Shown: positions 22,601 through 33,407 of the stretch, piece by piece | How the letters are laid out: each line of letters begins with the position of its first letter | How positions within the stretch are numbered: position 1 is the first letter of the stretch | Assembly: GCF_022201045.2 (NCBI RefSeq) | Contig: NC_068564.1 | Coordinates: forward strand, 29,293,001-29,357,000 | Direction: 5' to 3' | DNA: 64,000 nt | Origin: Citrus sinensis | Taxonomy: Eukaryota; Streptophyta; Magnoliopsida; Sapindales; Rutaceae | Translations under genes and position numbers: made by a program | Notes under the pieces: generated by a model | The model's database searches: none | The model's input: the letters and a program-made list of their open reading frames with translations, nothing else | Told to the model about the DNA's origin: nothing

Positions 22601-23964
22601 CATTCCTAGAGGCTTGTTTCCTTTCCAATTTGAGTGAGCTCGTTATTCAAAATTGCAGTGCTCTAATATCTTTAAATGAGGTAACGAAGCACAACTATTT
22701 ACATCTTAAAAGCTTGCAAATTGAAGGTTGTCAGTCTCTCATGCTCATTGCTAGACGCCAGCTACCTTCATCTCTAACAAAGGTTGAGATAAGAAATTGT
22801 GAGAATTTGCAATGTTTGGTGGATAATGGAGAAGATTCTTCTGCTTCTTTATCGTCTTCTTCAGTGACGCACGGGGAGAATATCAACAACACCAGCTTGT
22901 CTCTTCTAGAGAGTTTGGATATCTCTGGCTGTCAATCTCTGATGTGCCTATCACGGAGAGGCCGGTTATCTACAGTTCTCAGACGCCTTAAGATTCAGAC
23001 TTGTCCAAAGCTTAAGAGCTTATCATCATCAGAAGGCCAGTTACCTGTTGCAATCAAACATCTTGAGGTTCAAAATTGTGCGGAGCTTACTACTTTATCA
23101 TCAACAGGAAAATTACCCGAGGCCCTTCAATACCTCAGCATTGCTGATTGTCCACAGCTTGAGTCAATAGCGGAAAGTTTTCATGATAACGCAGCACTCG
23201 TATTTATTTTGATTGGAAACTGCAGAAAGCTTCAATCCGTACCCAATGCTCTACACAAGCTTATCAGTCTTGATGAAATGTATATTCGTAATTGTCCAAG
23301 TCTTGTTTCTTTTCCAGATGAAAGACTTCCAAACCAAAATTTGAGAGTTATTGAAATCAGCAGATGCGAGGAACTTAGAGCACTTCCCAGTGGCGTGGAA
23401 AGACTCAACTCTCTTCAAGTATTAGACATAAGCCTGTGTCCAAGGATCGTAGGCATTCCAGCAAGTGGTCTTCCAACCAATCTAACCTCACTTTCAATTG
23501 AAGATCTTAAAATGCCATTGTCTTGTTGGGGGTTGCACAAGCTCACGTCTCTTAGAAAGCTTGAGATTAGAGGATGTCCAGGTGCATTGTCTTTTCCAGA
23601 GGTGTCGGTGAGAATGAGGCTGCCCACAACTCTAACTGAGCTGAATATTGCAAGATTTCCGATGCTACATTGCTTATCTTCGAGAGGTTTTCAGAACCTT
23701 ACTTCTCTTGAATATTTGTCAATCAGTGAGTGCCCAAGGCTCAAATCCTTTCCATGGGAGGGCCTGCCATCCTCACTTCAGCAATTGTATGTTGAAGACT
23801 GTCCTCAGCTGGGAGCAAATTGCAAAAGGTATGGACCAGAATGGTCCAAGATAGCCCACATCCCTTGTGTTATGATTGATATGAACTTCATCCACGACCC
23901 TCCTATCCACGACCCTCCTTATCCAGTCTATTTCCCTCTAAGAATCAGACAGTGCATACAGTAA
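19603..23964 (+). CDS. CC-NB-LRR disease resistance protein (RPP13-like protein 1 type), intact
   Basis: A 1453-aa intracellular immune receptor of the CNL class, uninterrupted in one exon. The Rx-type coiled coil (1-~110) has the EDVID-like VEDILD at 78-83. The NB-ARC holds the P-loop GMAGVGKT (197-204), kinase-2 LIVLDDVW (271-278), RNBS-B GSKIIVTTRD (298-307), GLPLA (367-371), RNBS-D CFAYCAIFP (423-431) and MHD (489-491). A long LRR region follows from about 560 to 1410, with many LxxLxIxxCxxL units. The W ending kinase-2 is typical of CNLs. The ATG (MPVGEVFLGAFLDILFDRL) matches the usual start of the group. All catalytic and switch motifs are intact, so it is likely functional. The effector it recognises cannot be inferred. 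The C-terminus has an odd IHDPP repeat. Dead relatives lie at 10131 and 14957. Confidence 0.96.
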   Translation: MPVGEVFLGAFLDILFDRLAPDNLRLFPSEDGIRAELKKWEKNLVMIQAVLEDAEEKQLSNRAVKIWLDDLRALAYDVEDILDEQQLTTRPSLSILQNLPSNLVSQINLGSKIKEVTSRLEELCDRRNVLQLENTSSGTGRAASVSTVSWQRLHTTCLATEPAVYGRDGDKAKVLDMVLSHDTNNDDVNFRVISIVGMAGVGKTTLARLVYNDLAVEDFNSRAWVCVSDDFDVLRISKAILESITLSSCDFKDLNPVQVKLKQEVAGRKFLIVLDDVWSKNYGLWEVLKSPFMAGAPGSKIIVTTRDENVALTLGCPGECHNLELLSDNDCWSVFKKHAFASREFVASSRLCNSEFVRRKVVEKCKGLPLAARTLGGLLRCKQRDAEWQDILNSNIWDLSDDGEIPAVLQLSYHHLPSHLKRCFAYCAIFPKDYEFEEKEVVLLWIAEGLIPQSTDYKQLEDVGVGYFRDLLSRSIFQQVNGDVSKFVMHDLINDLARSVSGETSFRLEDVSGANNRSQRFERARHSSFISGDFDGKSKFEVFNKVEHLRTFWPIILHEGTRYITNFVLSEVLSKFKKLRVLSLRNYYITEVPNSIRLLTHLRYLNFSGTRICHIPESVGFLSHLQILLLKDCHRLKKLPTNVENLIDLLYFDISGQNLITEMPVGMNKLKCLLTLSNFVVGLNTGSGLEDLKSLKFLRGKLCISKLRNVVQDITEPILSDKEDLEVLQLEWESLYLHESSECSRVPDINVLDRLRPHGNLKELSINFYGGTKFPSWVGDPSFSSMVDLRLENCEKCTCLPALGALPSLKELTIKGLRELITIGSEIYGDDCLKPFQSLETLCFQNLGVWSHWDPIGEDGQVEKFPVLRKLSILNCPRLSERLPDHLPSLEELEVRGCEKLVVSLSGLPLLCKLELSSCKRMVCRSIDSQSIKHATLSNVSEFSRLSRHNFQKVECLKIIGCEELEHLWNEICLEELPHGLHSVASLRKLFVANCQSLVSFLEACFLSNLSELVIQNCSALISLNEVTKHNYLHLKSLQIEGCQSLMLIARRQLPSSLTKVEIRNCENLQCLVDNGEDSSASLSSSSVTHGENINNTSLSLLESLDISGCQSLMCLSRRGRLSTVLRRLKIQTCPKLKSLSSSEGQLPVAIKHLEVQNCAELTTLSSTGKLPEALQYLSIADCPQLESIAESFHDNAALVFILIGNCRKLQSVPNALHKLISLDEMYIRNCPSLVSFPDERLPNQNLRVIEISRCEELRALPSGVERLNSLQVLDISLCPRIVGIPASGLPTNLTSLSIEDLKMPLSCWGLHKLTSLRKLEIRGCPGALSFPEVSVRMRLPTTLTELNIARFPMLHCLSSRGFQNLTSLEYLSISECPRLKSFPWEGLPSSLQQLYVEDCPQLGANCKRYGPEWSKIAHIPCVMIDMNFIHDPPIHDPPYPVYFPLRIRQCIQ

Positions 23965-25221
23965 GAGCTCCTTGAACATCATCCCAGGTTCGTCAATTTC
24001 TGTTTAGATTTTGGTAATATTAGTCCTCTGCCTCAAACTCAGAGTGACACTAACTTATCTTTATTTTCTTATCAGTAAAGGAAAAGATGCTCGTTGGCGT
24101 ACAGAACTTTCAGGGCAGGTAATTAGTAATGAAGTGTTTGCTTCATTTTCAATTTGGTTAAGTTGAACTTGGTACCTTGTTATTTGTTTTTTAACACCAA
24201 TTTCATTTTTTCCCCCATTTTATCTTACGTGAAATTTATAATTTTCACACTCCCCAGGTTCAATATGTCTGGTTGTGTGCTTCCTTCCCTCAACAACCTC
24301 AATGCGAAGAGAGCTGGGACATGTCGAATGGGATTTTTTTTATTTTTAATGATGGTCTCTGCTGAAAACAGCAGGTTTTGCAGTTTCAGAGGTTGCTTTC
24401 AGCTGTCATAAAGGCACTGTTCTCATATGAAGTGTGTTTTATCCATTTTTGTGGCTTTCTATGAGGTGTAATGCGTTATGACGATCAGTTAAGTTTCCGA
24501 GCTTTGCATTTTTATGCTTCTTTTAGGACTACTGTGAGCTTGTAAAGTCAGTTTCATATAAAAATCCGTAATTTGAAGTTTTTTTAGTGCCTTTACATTT
24601 GTACTCTTAATTTCCACATTCTGGATGTTTTCATATAATGCGAAAGAAATTGCAGCCTGCCAGTACCTTACAGACATGATATGCCAAGACTGTGAAAGCA
24701 ATCCCTCGGACTAAAATTTCATCAGATTTATACATTGAAGCTTTAAACATAGGATGCCTTCACCATTCTGAAAATTACGTGTTTATACTGACTCACGCAG
24801 CAAACTGCCTTACCTTGTACTAAGAAATGAAGAACGTAGACGTTACATTAAACAATTATGTAAATAGAGATTAAAAAGCCTGGCTTCCTTTGCTCACTCT
24901 CTTAGTCTTCGGCAGTAACGTTCCATTTCTTTGTTCCAGAGCATTCATCTTCACACATTAGCTCTATCAAGACAGATCAAACAGAAAAAGGTCATGTGGT
25001 ACAATGTTCTTCTCTTTATTTGGATTGAACTTGAGTTCTGTAATTCAAACTATTTACATTACAATATCAAGTAATTAAACTGAATTTATATATCAACTTG
25101 ACTATTACTGCAAAAAAAGCAAACAAGACATTTCTTGGAACTTCACTGCTACAGAGAACCTTTAGCTACCAGCCATCACTTCATAGGCAGCTATGATGGC
25201 TGGAGAACAAGATGGACTGGT
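23965..25221. other. Convergent 3' regions of the CC-NB-LRR and the EF-hand gene
   Basis: After the resistance gene stop, GT/AG-flanked segments (for example AG before GGTTC near 23987 and the CCCCAG at 24254-24259) suggest a spliced 3'UTR, as is common for this class. From about 24900 leftward-reading 3'UTR of the EF-hand gene begins. No further coding sequence is seen. Confidence 0.45.
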
Positions 25222-25558
25222 TTAATTCTTCTCTTCCCCTTCTTCCTCGTCTTCATTCTCGCCGACTCCACACCAACGAGTGAATGCAAACAGAAATTCC
25301 TTGAAGTTCACCATTCCATTTTTATCCCAGTCCATCTCTTCTGCAATTGTGAAGTTAAAAAAATGTCAAAGTTTTTTTTTTTTTCAAGTGAATACATATT
25401 AATAAAGGTCATCCTGCACCAACATATCCATATCCACCACAACTGCTTTTACACTTACTAGCCACAATTGTAACAATTGTGAATAATGTTTAACTATAAC
25501 ATGGAGGCAGGAAAACACTTTCTGCTAAAATATGGAGGTGCAAATTTTCTGCATGCAT

Positions 25559-25589
<31 letters not shown>

Positions 25590-26814
25590 AAAGTAACCAA
25601 ATCTTTTAATGGCTATTCGTCCAGTGGAACCTTCTCCTGATTCAGTTACAGCTTGAGTCATCTCACTTCTGCTGACATAGCCATCCTTGTTCTTGTCCAA
25701 GAATACAAATGCATCAACCAGTGTTTCAAAAGTAGCCTCCAGCTTCGGCATACCCATCCGCGATTTCTAGGATGTCATGGAACACAAACATATCCCAGAA
25801 CAAAGGAAAATGAAGGAAAGAATGTATACAATTCCTTGGAGTGTTAGCTTGGGAAGCCAAAATGGCAAGGTGACCCTGTTAGCTCTGAAATAAGAGAGAC
25901 TGCAATGTTTCTAGTTTTGAACAAATGAGAAAATGAATCTGTGCAATGGACACACAATGAGAGAACTGTGCAACCTATCCAGCCTAGGCAAAAATGAGAA
26001 AGCACTCCAAAAGAGGATAATAATGTGCATATGGCAAACGGATGATGATTTAAACAAGTTTCCAAGTAGGAAAATGATATAAGTCGAGCACCAGTGAAAT
26101 AAGTTTAAGTCTCACATGCCAGGTAAAAATAACTTAAACATCTAATATATTGAAAAACTACTAAATTTAGGATACTGCACGAAGAGCAGTGGGATCATCC
26201 TTCAGAAGATACACAAGGCAAAGCAGTACGATGAATTCATTGAACTTCATTCCCATATCCTTGTTAATATCACAGGCTTCAAAGAGATCATTGATTTCCT
26301 CTTCAGTAAATTTAATTTCCAGCTTATGGAAACACTTCTTAAGCTCTTCATGATCAATTGTGCCATTTGAATCCTCATCTGTAGAGAATAGCATAAGCAA
26401 ATGCTTCTTAGAAGTTAGAAGAAAAACCGGTTTTCACTCGACTTGAGCACTTAAATTTTACCATGAAATCATTAGAAACATAGCTAATCCAAAAATATGA
26501 CTGATAATAGAATTCTATCTTAATGCTATTACTACACCCAAAGGATTTTGTAACCTGTTTAATCAAACATACAGAGGTTATTCAACAAACAAATAAAACA
26601 CAACCATGTACCCACCAAATTTCTCAAAAATAGCTTTGCAGTTCCTTAAGCTATCATCTATTTTTGGGAATTTCAAAATTATGCTGTTGAAAGATTTCAG
26701 GGCAGTTCCTTCAGCTGCTCTGCGTTGCATAGCTTCGACCATTTTGGCCTCCAGCTTTGTTTCTGGCATCCATGCACTTGTAGTGCTCTCTGGCTTCCCT
26801 ACTATACCTCCCAT
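25222..26814 (-). CDS. CML21: Calmodulin-like EF-hand protein, CML21-like
   Basis: A 229-aa calcium sensor. Exons on the minus strand are 26814-26616, 26378-26176, 25766-25598 and 25340-25222, with phases that fit. Four EF-hand loops are visible. Loop 1 (67-78, DEDSNGTIDHEE) is canonical. Loop 2 (103-114) is degenerate, with M at the usual glycine. Loop 3 (158-169, DKNKDGYVSRSE) is canonical, and so is loop 4 (194-205, DWDKNGMVNFKE). The tail is acidic. The start MGGIVGK is chosen over an upstream in-frame non-ATG codon because CML21-type proteins begin MGG and may be N-myristoylated; the serine that favours this is absent here. A GA/CT tract in intron 3 sits directly beside the donor. The family call is strong, the CML21 versus CML22 choice moderate. 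Confidence 0.92.
25559..25589. repeat. GA microsatellite in CML21 intron 3
   Basis: A 31-bp AG-rich tract. In mRNA orientation it is a CU tract starting about 10 nt after the 5' splice site, where a pyrimidine-rich stretch is unusual. Confidence 0.8.
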
Positions 26815-28543
26815 TGCCAATATTTACCGAAGACAAAATGGGATGCGAGTTATGAGGTAACTCTGAGCCTGGCCATGTCAGGAACCAAGATGTTAGGACA
26901 TTACAACCAAATTTTCAGGCAAACAACAATCATCTGAGAATCATCTACTTTGCCTAACATGACCTTAAAATTAAAAAAAATAAATAAATTGAAAAGTTCA
27001 CCATAATAACAATTGCAAGCTCAGTCACAAACTCAAATATTAGAATAGCTTATTCCTTTCAGACGTAAACACGATTCAAAGAATTTGTTGTTTATTTGAT
27101 GAGAGTCATGAAACTACCACCTTTTCAATGATGCCTTTATATATAACCACAGAAACTTGCATGATTCTTCATGCACCAGAAATTAAAATCCAACATGGCA
27201 ATATTCCATCTCATGATAGTGCAATATAAGATATAAACCAAAGATCAAATGATATTTATTTATAGAAAGTCAATCCATCTACCTCCTCAAGAGCTCTTTT
27301 TGATCAACAATTATTAGATAAAAAGAACAAATTTTTCTTCCAATTCTCCTTGTGTTATACGCAGATCAATAAAAAATAATGAAGCCAAGTTCTCACCAAA
27401 GACATGCTGCAGATCAAATTTTTATAATAAAGCCATGCCATAAGATACAAGTCCAAGTTCTCACCAACTAAAAAACTTCCAGACGCCGTTGCAAGCAAAC
27501 TGAATAAGATCAATTCAAGAAGCAACAAATTAAGAGCACACCTGCAATGGCTTCTATTATTATGCAACAAATTAAGAAATCAACTTATGAGAGACCAAAA
27601 GCACAAAATGAAAATGGCCCAGAAAGAGAAGAAAGAGAGAGAATGTAAGGGAAGCTAAAGTTAGAAAAGTTGGTTTATGTTGTTGTTAAGCTTGAGTTCA
27701 TTTCATTTCATAGAAGTTATGCAAGCCAAGTTTTGTGCTGAACCCACCACGTATTATTATAATTTTTTTTTTTTTCAAGTTTTGATTGATCTCGGCGCTT
27801 GTGGTTGTCCACTAGCCAACCATTTCCGCTGACTTTTTAGTTTCTTTCACAATATTAAATACAAATATTAAACGAAACAAAAACTGAAACGAACCAAAAA
27901 TATTTTCCAATTTCCATGGCAATGAAGTTGAATATATGAAGATTCCATAACCAACCCAGAAGAGATTTTTTGCATTATTTTTTGTTTTTGACCTTGCTTC
28001 ATACATGCATTACGCATCAGCAGTCGAGTAATTTCATTAAAAAAATGGAAATCTCGATTGCTATGACATATGAACAAGACTTTTGACAATTTATTGCTTT
28101 GTTGATTTGTGGATAAATATTTTACGTTGCGTTATTGTACCGAGTAAGATGCAAAGTTTAAAATCATTTTTTAACTTTTATCTTTGAATTCGAGTAATCC
28201 GTTACAGAAAGCTATTTGTAAATAAAATAGCCAAACCCAACCAATTGAAATGCTTCCAGTGGAGATAACATTTGTCTTTGTAGATCCATAATTAGATGTA
28301 CAAATAGATCTTAAAAGATAATCAACTAGAAGGATTCCAATCATTCATCAGTCCTTTAATGGTGGACTTCGTTTGGTCTAGGAAAGTGAATTTTACTCCT
28401 CATTAATCATTATACACCGGCTATTCCTTGCCCACTAATGGACTTCGATTATTGATTATTATTGACGTTATTGTTTTAATTATATTACGTATTATCTTTA
28501 TAAACAAACACGACTCTCATTCATCATATGATAATTGTATTTA
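26815..28543. other. 5' flank of CML21
   Basis: Promoter and spacer of the EF-hand gene. The sequence near 27540-27660 is purine-rich and could be 5'UTR with an intron, since family members often have one. No coding region is supported; the short frames here have no family resemblance. Confidence 0.45.
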
Positions 28544-28902
28544 GTGCCTGTTTGATATGGCTTATTTAAGAGCCATAAGTGCTTATTTAATCGTATAAGC
28601 ACTTTTTAAAAATTTTTATGGTGTTTGGTTATTTTTTTAGTAGAGTTTTTTTAGCTTAAATAAGCTAATTTACCTCTACTAGCAAAAGCCCAAAATTTGA
28701 GCTTTTGGGAGTAGAGGTTAGAGGGCTTTTCTAAAAATATATAATAAAAAAATATCACACAATTTAATGGTTCAAAAGTACTTTTTTTATTGACAACCAA
28801 ACACCCAATGACTTTTTGTTCAAAAGCTCTATTGGTATAAGTTCTACTGCTATAAACTCTACTGTTATAAGCTCTATTTAATAAGCTGTACCAAACGGAG
28901 CC
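28544..28902. mobile_element. PIF/Harbinger-like MITE, TTA target duplication
   Basis: A 359-bp non-coding element flanked by TTA (28541-28543 and 28903-28905). The termini GTGCCTGTTTGATATGGCTT and, reversed, GGCTCCGTTTGGTACAGCTT are related; inside each lies a diverged TTATTTAAGAGC/TTAAATAGAGC word. Several AAGCTCTA-like words are repeated within. Confidence 0.6.
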
Positions 28903-29640
28903 TTAGATCAATATGCATATTCAATCCATTACAAAGGAGAATAGCGTATTAGGAACGTGTACAAGTTACATTAAAACTCCACCCAAAAAACAATCTTCTT
29001 GCTATTTGAACAACCTCTGACTCTAGTGTTGGCTCTATCAATTGATACCAAGTAACCAAACAGATTTCTTTCAAATTCTTGTTAATCACCAATCACTCAT
29101 TTGTACTTTGCTCATTAAAAAACTTAGATAATAGAGAATCTTGGTAAAATATATATATATATATATCATCATTATCATTTTTGTGTTGGGGGGGGGGGGG
29201 GGGGGTTTGGAAGTTGTGAACTAATGAACATCCCACTAGATACATTGTGATTTATGGTAATCATAATTAGAATTATCATGTGATGATTCTCATTAATATC
29301 CAAATATTACATTCATATGTGTGGTATATATTCTCGTAGTTACACTATTTAATTTTCTTAGGATACTATTTGATATCCTAAATCACTAGCTAAGTACTTG
29401 TTAGCAACGTTTTTCATATCATTAAGACATATTTATAAAAAAAAATTAAAACATTTGATTTTATATCTGAGAATATCAAATCATTATCATATAATTTATT
29501 TACTATTTTGAGTAATTATATTCCAAATAAATTTCACAAGAGCAGTAAGTGCCAAGTACTACTCATAATAGAGTTAAGAGTAACAGACCAACAAAAATCT
29601 GCCACGTAGGAGCCGTGCGTGGCAATATGAGACCGCCACA
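28903..29640. other. Spacer upstream of the ubiquitin-conjugating enzyme gene
   Basis: AT-rich DNA with a (TA)n tract near 29148-29166 and an 18-G run at 29188-29205. The part from about 29590 is probably the core promoter of the E2 gene. Nothing coding is seen. Confidence 0.5.
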
Positions 29641-29649
29641 CACGCACAC

Positions 29650-29656
29650 TATATAT
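29650..29656 (+). promoter_or_regulatory. TATA box of the E2 gene
   Basis: TATATAT in a CACACTATATATTCACCCC setting lies about 80 bp before the 5'UTR splice donor at 29735, consistent with a start near 29683. A CCACGT word lies just upstream at 29602. Confidence 0.5.
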
Positions 29657-29734
29657 TCACCCCAAAACAAGCTTTCGCGTGACTTTGACTCGCAACGTAA
29701 AATAACACCAGACCCAAACTCTCAGGCCACAAAG

Positions 29735-30663
29735 GTAAAGCTTCGATTTTTAATTTTTAATTTTTTTTTAAATTTCTCAATTACTTCATTAATTTTTGAA
29801 AATTCCCCAATAATCACGCCTTCGTCCCTGATTTTGGTTTGAATTTATAAATAAAGGTTGTTGCTTCAAATCTGTCGGTACAATTTTTGTACTTTTTAGA
29901 ATTAGGGTTAGGGTTTATGATCGTGTTTTCGATTCTGTTTGCTTTTAAGATATAACCCTCGAAGTACGGCACTGTTTCTCTGTTGGGTAAACTTATTTAT
30001 TATTATTGTTATCATTATTATCATTACGGTGCATATAATATTTTAATCCGGCACTGCTTGTTGTTTGATTGTTTATTTTTATTAAGGTTTTATTTAAAAA
30101 GATATTTTTTGTATTTATTATTTTTTTGGTACTGTCTATAGATCTGGAGGGTATATTTTATTTGTCCTTTTAGAGGTGGTAATAATTGGTTGTTTTATGT
30201 TTTTTTCAATTATTTTTTTGGTGACTGAAAAATCAAGGGAAAAAATAATTTTTTGTGAATAATTTCTTGTGAATGTTAATGGGTGTTGATTAATTGGGGG
30301 ATTTATGTATTAGAAGGGTTTTAAAAATTAAAACTACTGAAACCTAATTTCTTCTGTGACATGTTTGGCAGTGAATAGGGTAATGGTTTTGAAACTAGCA
30401 GTTATGATACTTTTAATTATTTTGAACAAAATAATTGCTGCTTGTTTGTGTTGGATTGAAATATTGTCACCTCGGCAAAATAATTACTGCTTGTTTGTGT
30501 TGGATTGAAATATTGTCACCTCGCGTTCGTATTTTTGACATTCACATTTCACCATATCGGGCAACTATTTTTGTTAGTGTTATTTTTGTTTAGGTCTAGA
30601 TAGGATTGGGAAATACATTTGTAGTCGAACTGAATTGTGTTATTCTTTTGGATGTCGTTGCAG
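29735..30663 (+). other. 5'UTR intron of the E2 gene, with a 49-bp tandem duplication
   Basis: An AAAG/GTAAAG donor at 29735 and a TTGCAG acceptor at 30663, 19 nt before the ATG, bound a 929-nt T-rich leader intron, a common arrangement for highly expressed plant ubiquitin-pathway genes. Within it, 30427-30474 is repeated at 30476-30523 with one or two changes. Confidence 0.6.
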
Positions 30664-30682
30664 TTTGTTGAGAAATTCCCAG

Positions 30683-31951
<1,269 letters not shown>

Positions 31952-32902
31952 GAGGGGCTAGGCTGTATGCCCCTGAGAACATTAATGGCTTGTGGTCCTA
32001 TTAGTAAATAATAGAAATAAGTTTGTTTCAGATATTAAAAGACGATATTTGGTTTTGTTTACTAAGTTGTTAAAAGGTTTTATGTGGGGTTACTTTCAAA
32101 TTTAGCATTGTTCTTCAATACTTAAATTATAATTTACTGCAGAATTGAGCTGCCTTTGCCTTTATTTATTGTTGGTAATGGTCTATTTGAAGGCTTCTAG
32201 AATGTGATTTATAGTAATGAACGTAACCTCTCCATTCCTGTATGATTCCCAACTTCCCATTTTGAAAAAAGAGTTGCCCATGGGTTTTGATGTCTCTGTA
32301 TTTTGATATTGATCAGTAATTATCACTGTTATGAATTATAATTACAAAATTGGCCTTAACATCGGAATTGCTAGGATTTGCCCTTTTTTTTTTAAATTTT
32401 ATGAGACAAATGTAGAGGTTACAACTCATATTATATGAGTTTATTGTTTATATATCTACAATCAGATAATTCTTAGGATTAGGGTTTAGATTTTTACATT
32501 TTATAATATTTGAGGGACCTTATTTTAGGAGGAAAAAAATTTTAACTTCCACAATATTTTGTGGGGGCTTGAACCGTTGCCTTCACAATTGTGAGGGCAA
32601 CGAGATTTGCCTTTACATCATTGGTTTGGTGAAGGACTAATTTTAATGAGAGTTGACAAAACGATTCACCAAATTGTATTCGTATTGTGTTAGTTTCATG
32701 TTGCTTCAAATTTAAGTTAATTTAAATATGACTCATTTAATAATTATGTTAAAATATTAAGATCTTAACTTGACATGAAAAATAAATTGAATATTGAGAA
32801 CTTAACTTGACATGGTCACATGAAAAGTTAAAAGGTTACTCAAATAATATGTTTAATATTTATATATTTAACAAGATTTTCATAAAATATATACGCGCAT
32901 AC

Positions 32903-32941
<39 letters not shown>

Positions 32942-33300
32942 CACTTATATGTTTATACATGCACACACACACATATACATATCAATAATATATGCATTTC
33001 TATCAATATTTTACACATTTATATTATTAAAATTCTAAATCTATATAAAATTTTATTAAAAAAAAAAGTGTACGTTCATCTTCCCCCTACCCCCCCCCCC
33101 CAAAAAAACAAAGAGACTAGTGTCCACTATTTTAGTTTTGATAGTGAGAACTTACAAATTAATTTAAAATAGAAAATATAATCATATCGTTAATCTATAA
33201 ATGAAAAAAATTATGTTGACCCGAATTCAATCTATTTACTAATCGTATTAAATCTGACAACCCATACTATTTATTCGTATTAGATAATTGAGGGATCCCT
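31952..33300. other. E2 3'UTR and AT-rich spacer
   Basis: The E2 3'UTR probably ends near 32190. The remainder is AT-rich, with a (GA)n tract at 32904-32937, (CA)n-like words near 32960 and a C-run at 33090-33101. The apparent frame across this stretch is low-complexity and not a gene. Confidence 0.55.
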
Positions 33301-33407
33301 CTAAGTTACATGCATGTACCTTACAACCCTCTCACATGAATAGTGAGTGGACCCACATCATTCACTATTCATGTGAGAGGGGTGTAAGGTACATGCATGT
33401 AACTTAG
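33301..33407. repeat. Near-perfect hairpin, 46-bp arms and 15-nt loop
   Basis: The left arm 33301-33346 and right arm 33362-33407 are reverse complements at 45 of 46 positions; the one difference is a G:U-type wobble. The arms contain ACATGCATGT and CTCACATGAATAGTGA. The 15-nt loop is GTGGACCCACATCAT. It is most likely a foldback MITE, but transcribed it would form a stem long enough for DICER-LIKE cleavage. Confidence 0.9.

Noticed and set aside
32807..33172. 121-codon frame with arginine/glutamate repeats
   Set aside because: It translates a GA microsatellite and CA-rich simple sequence; no coding signature.
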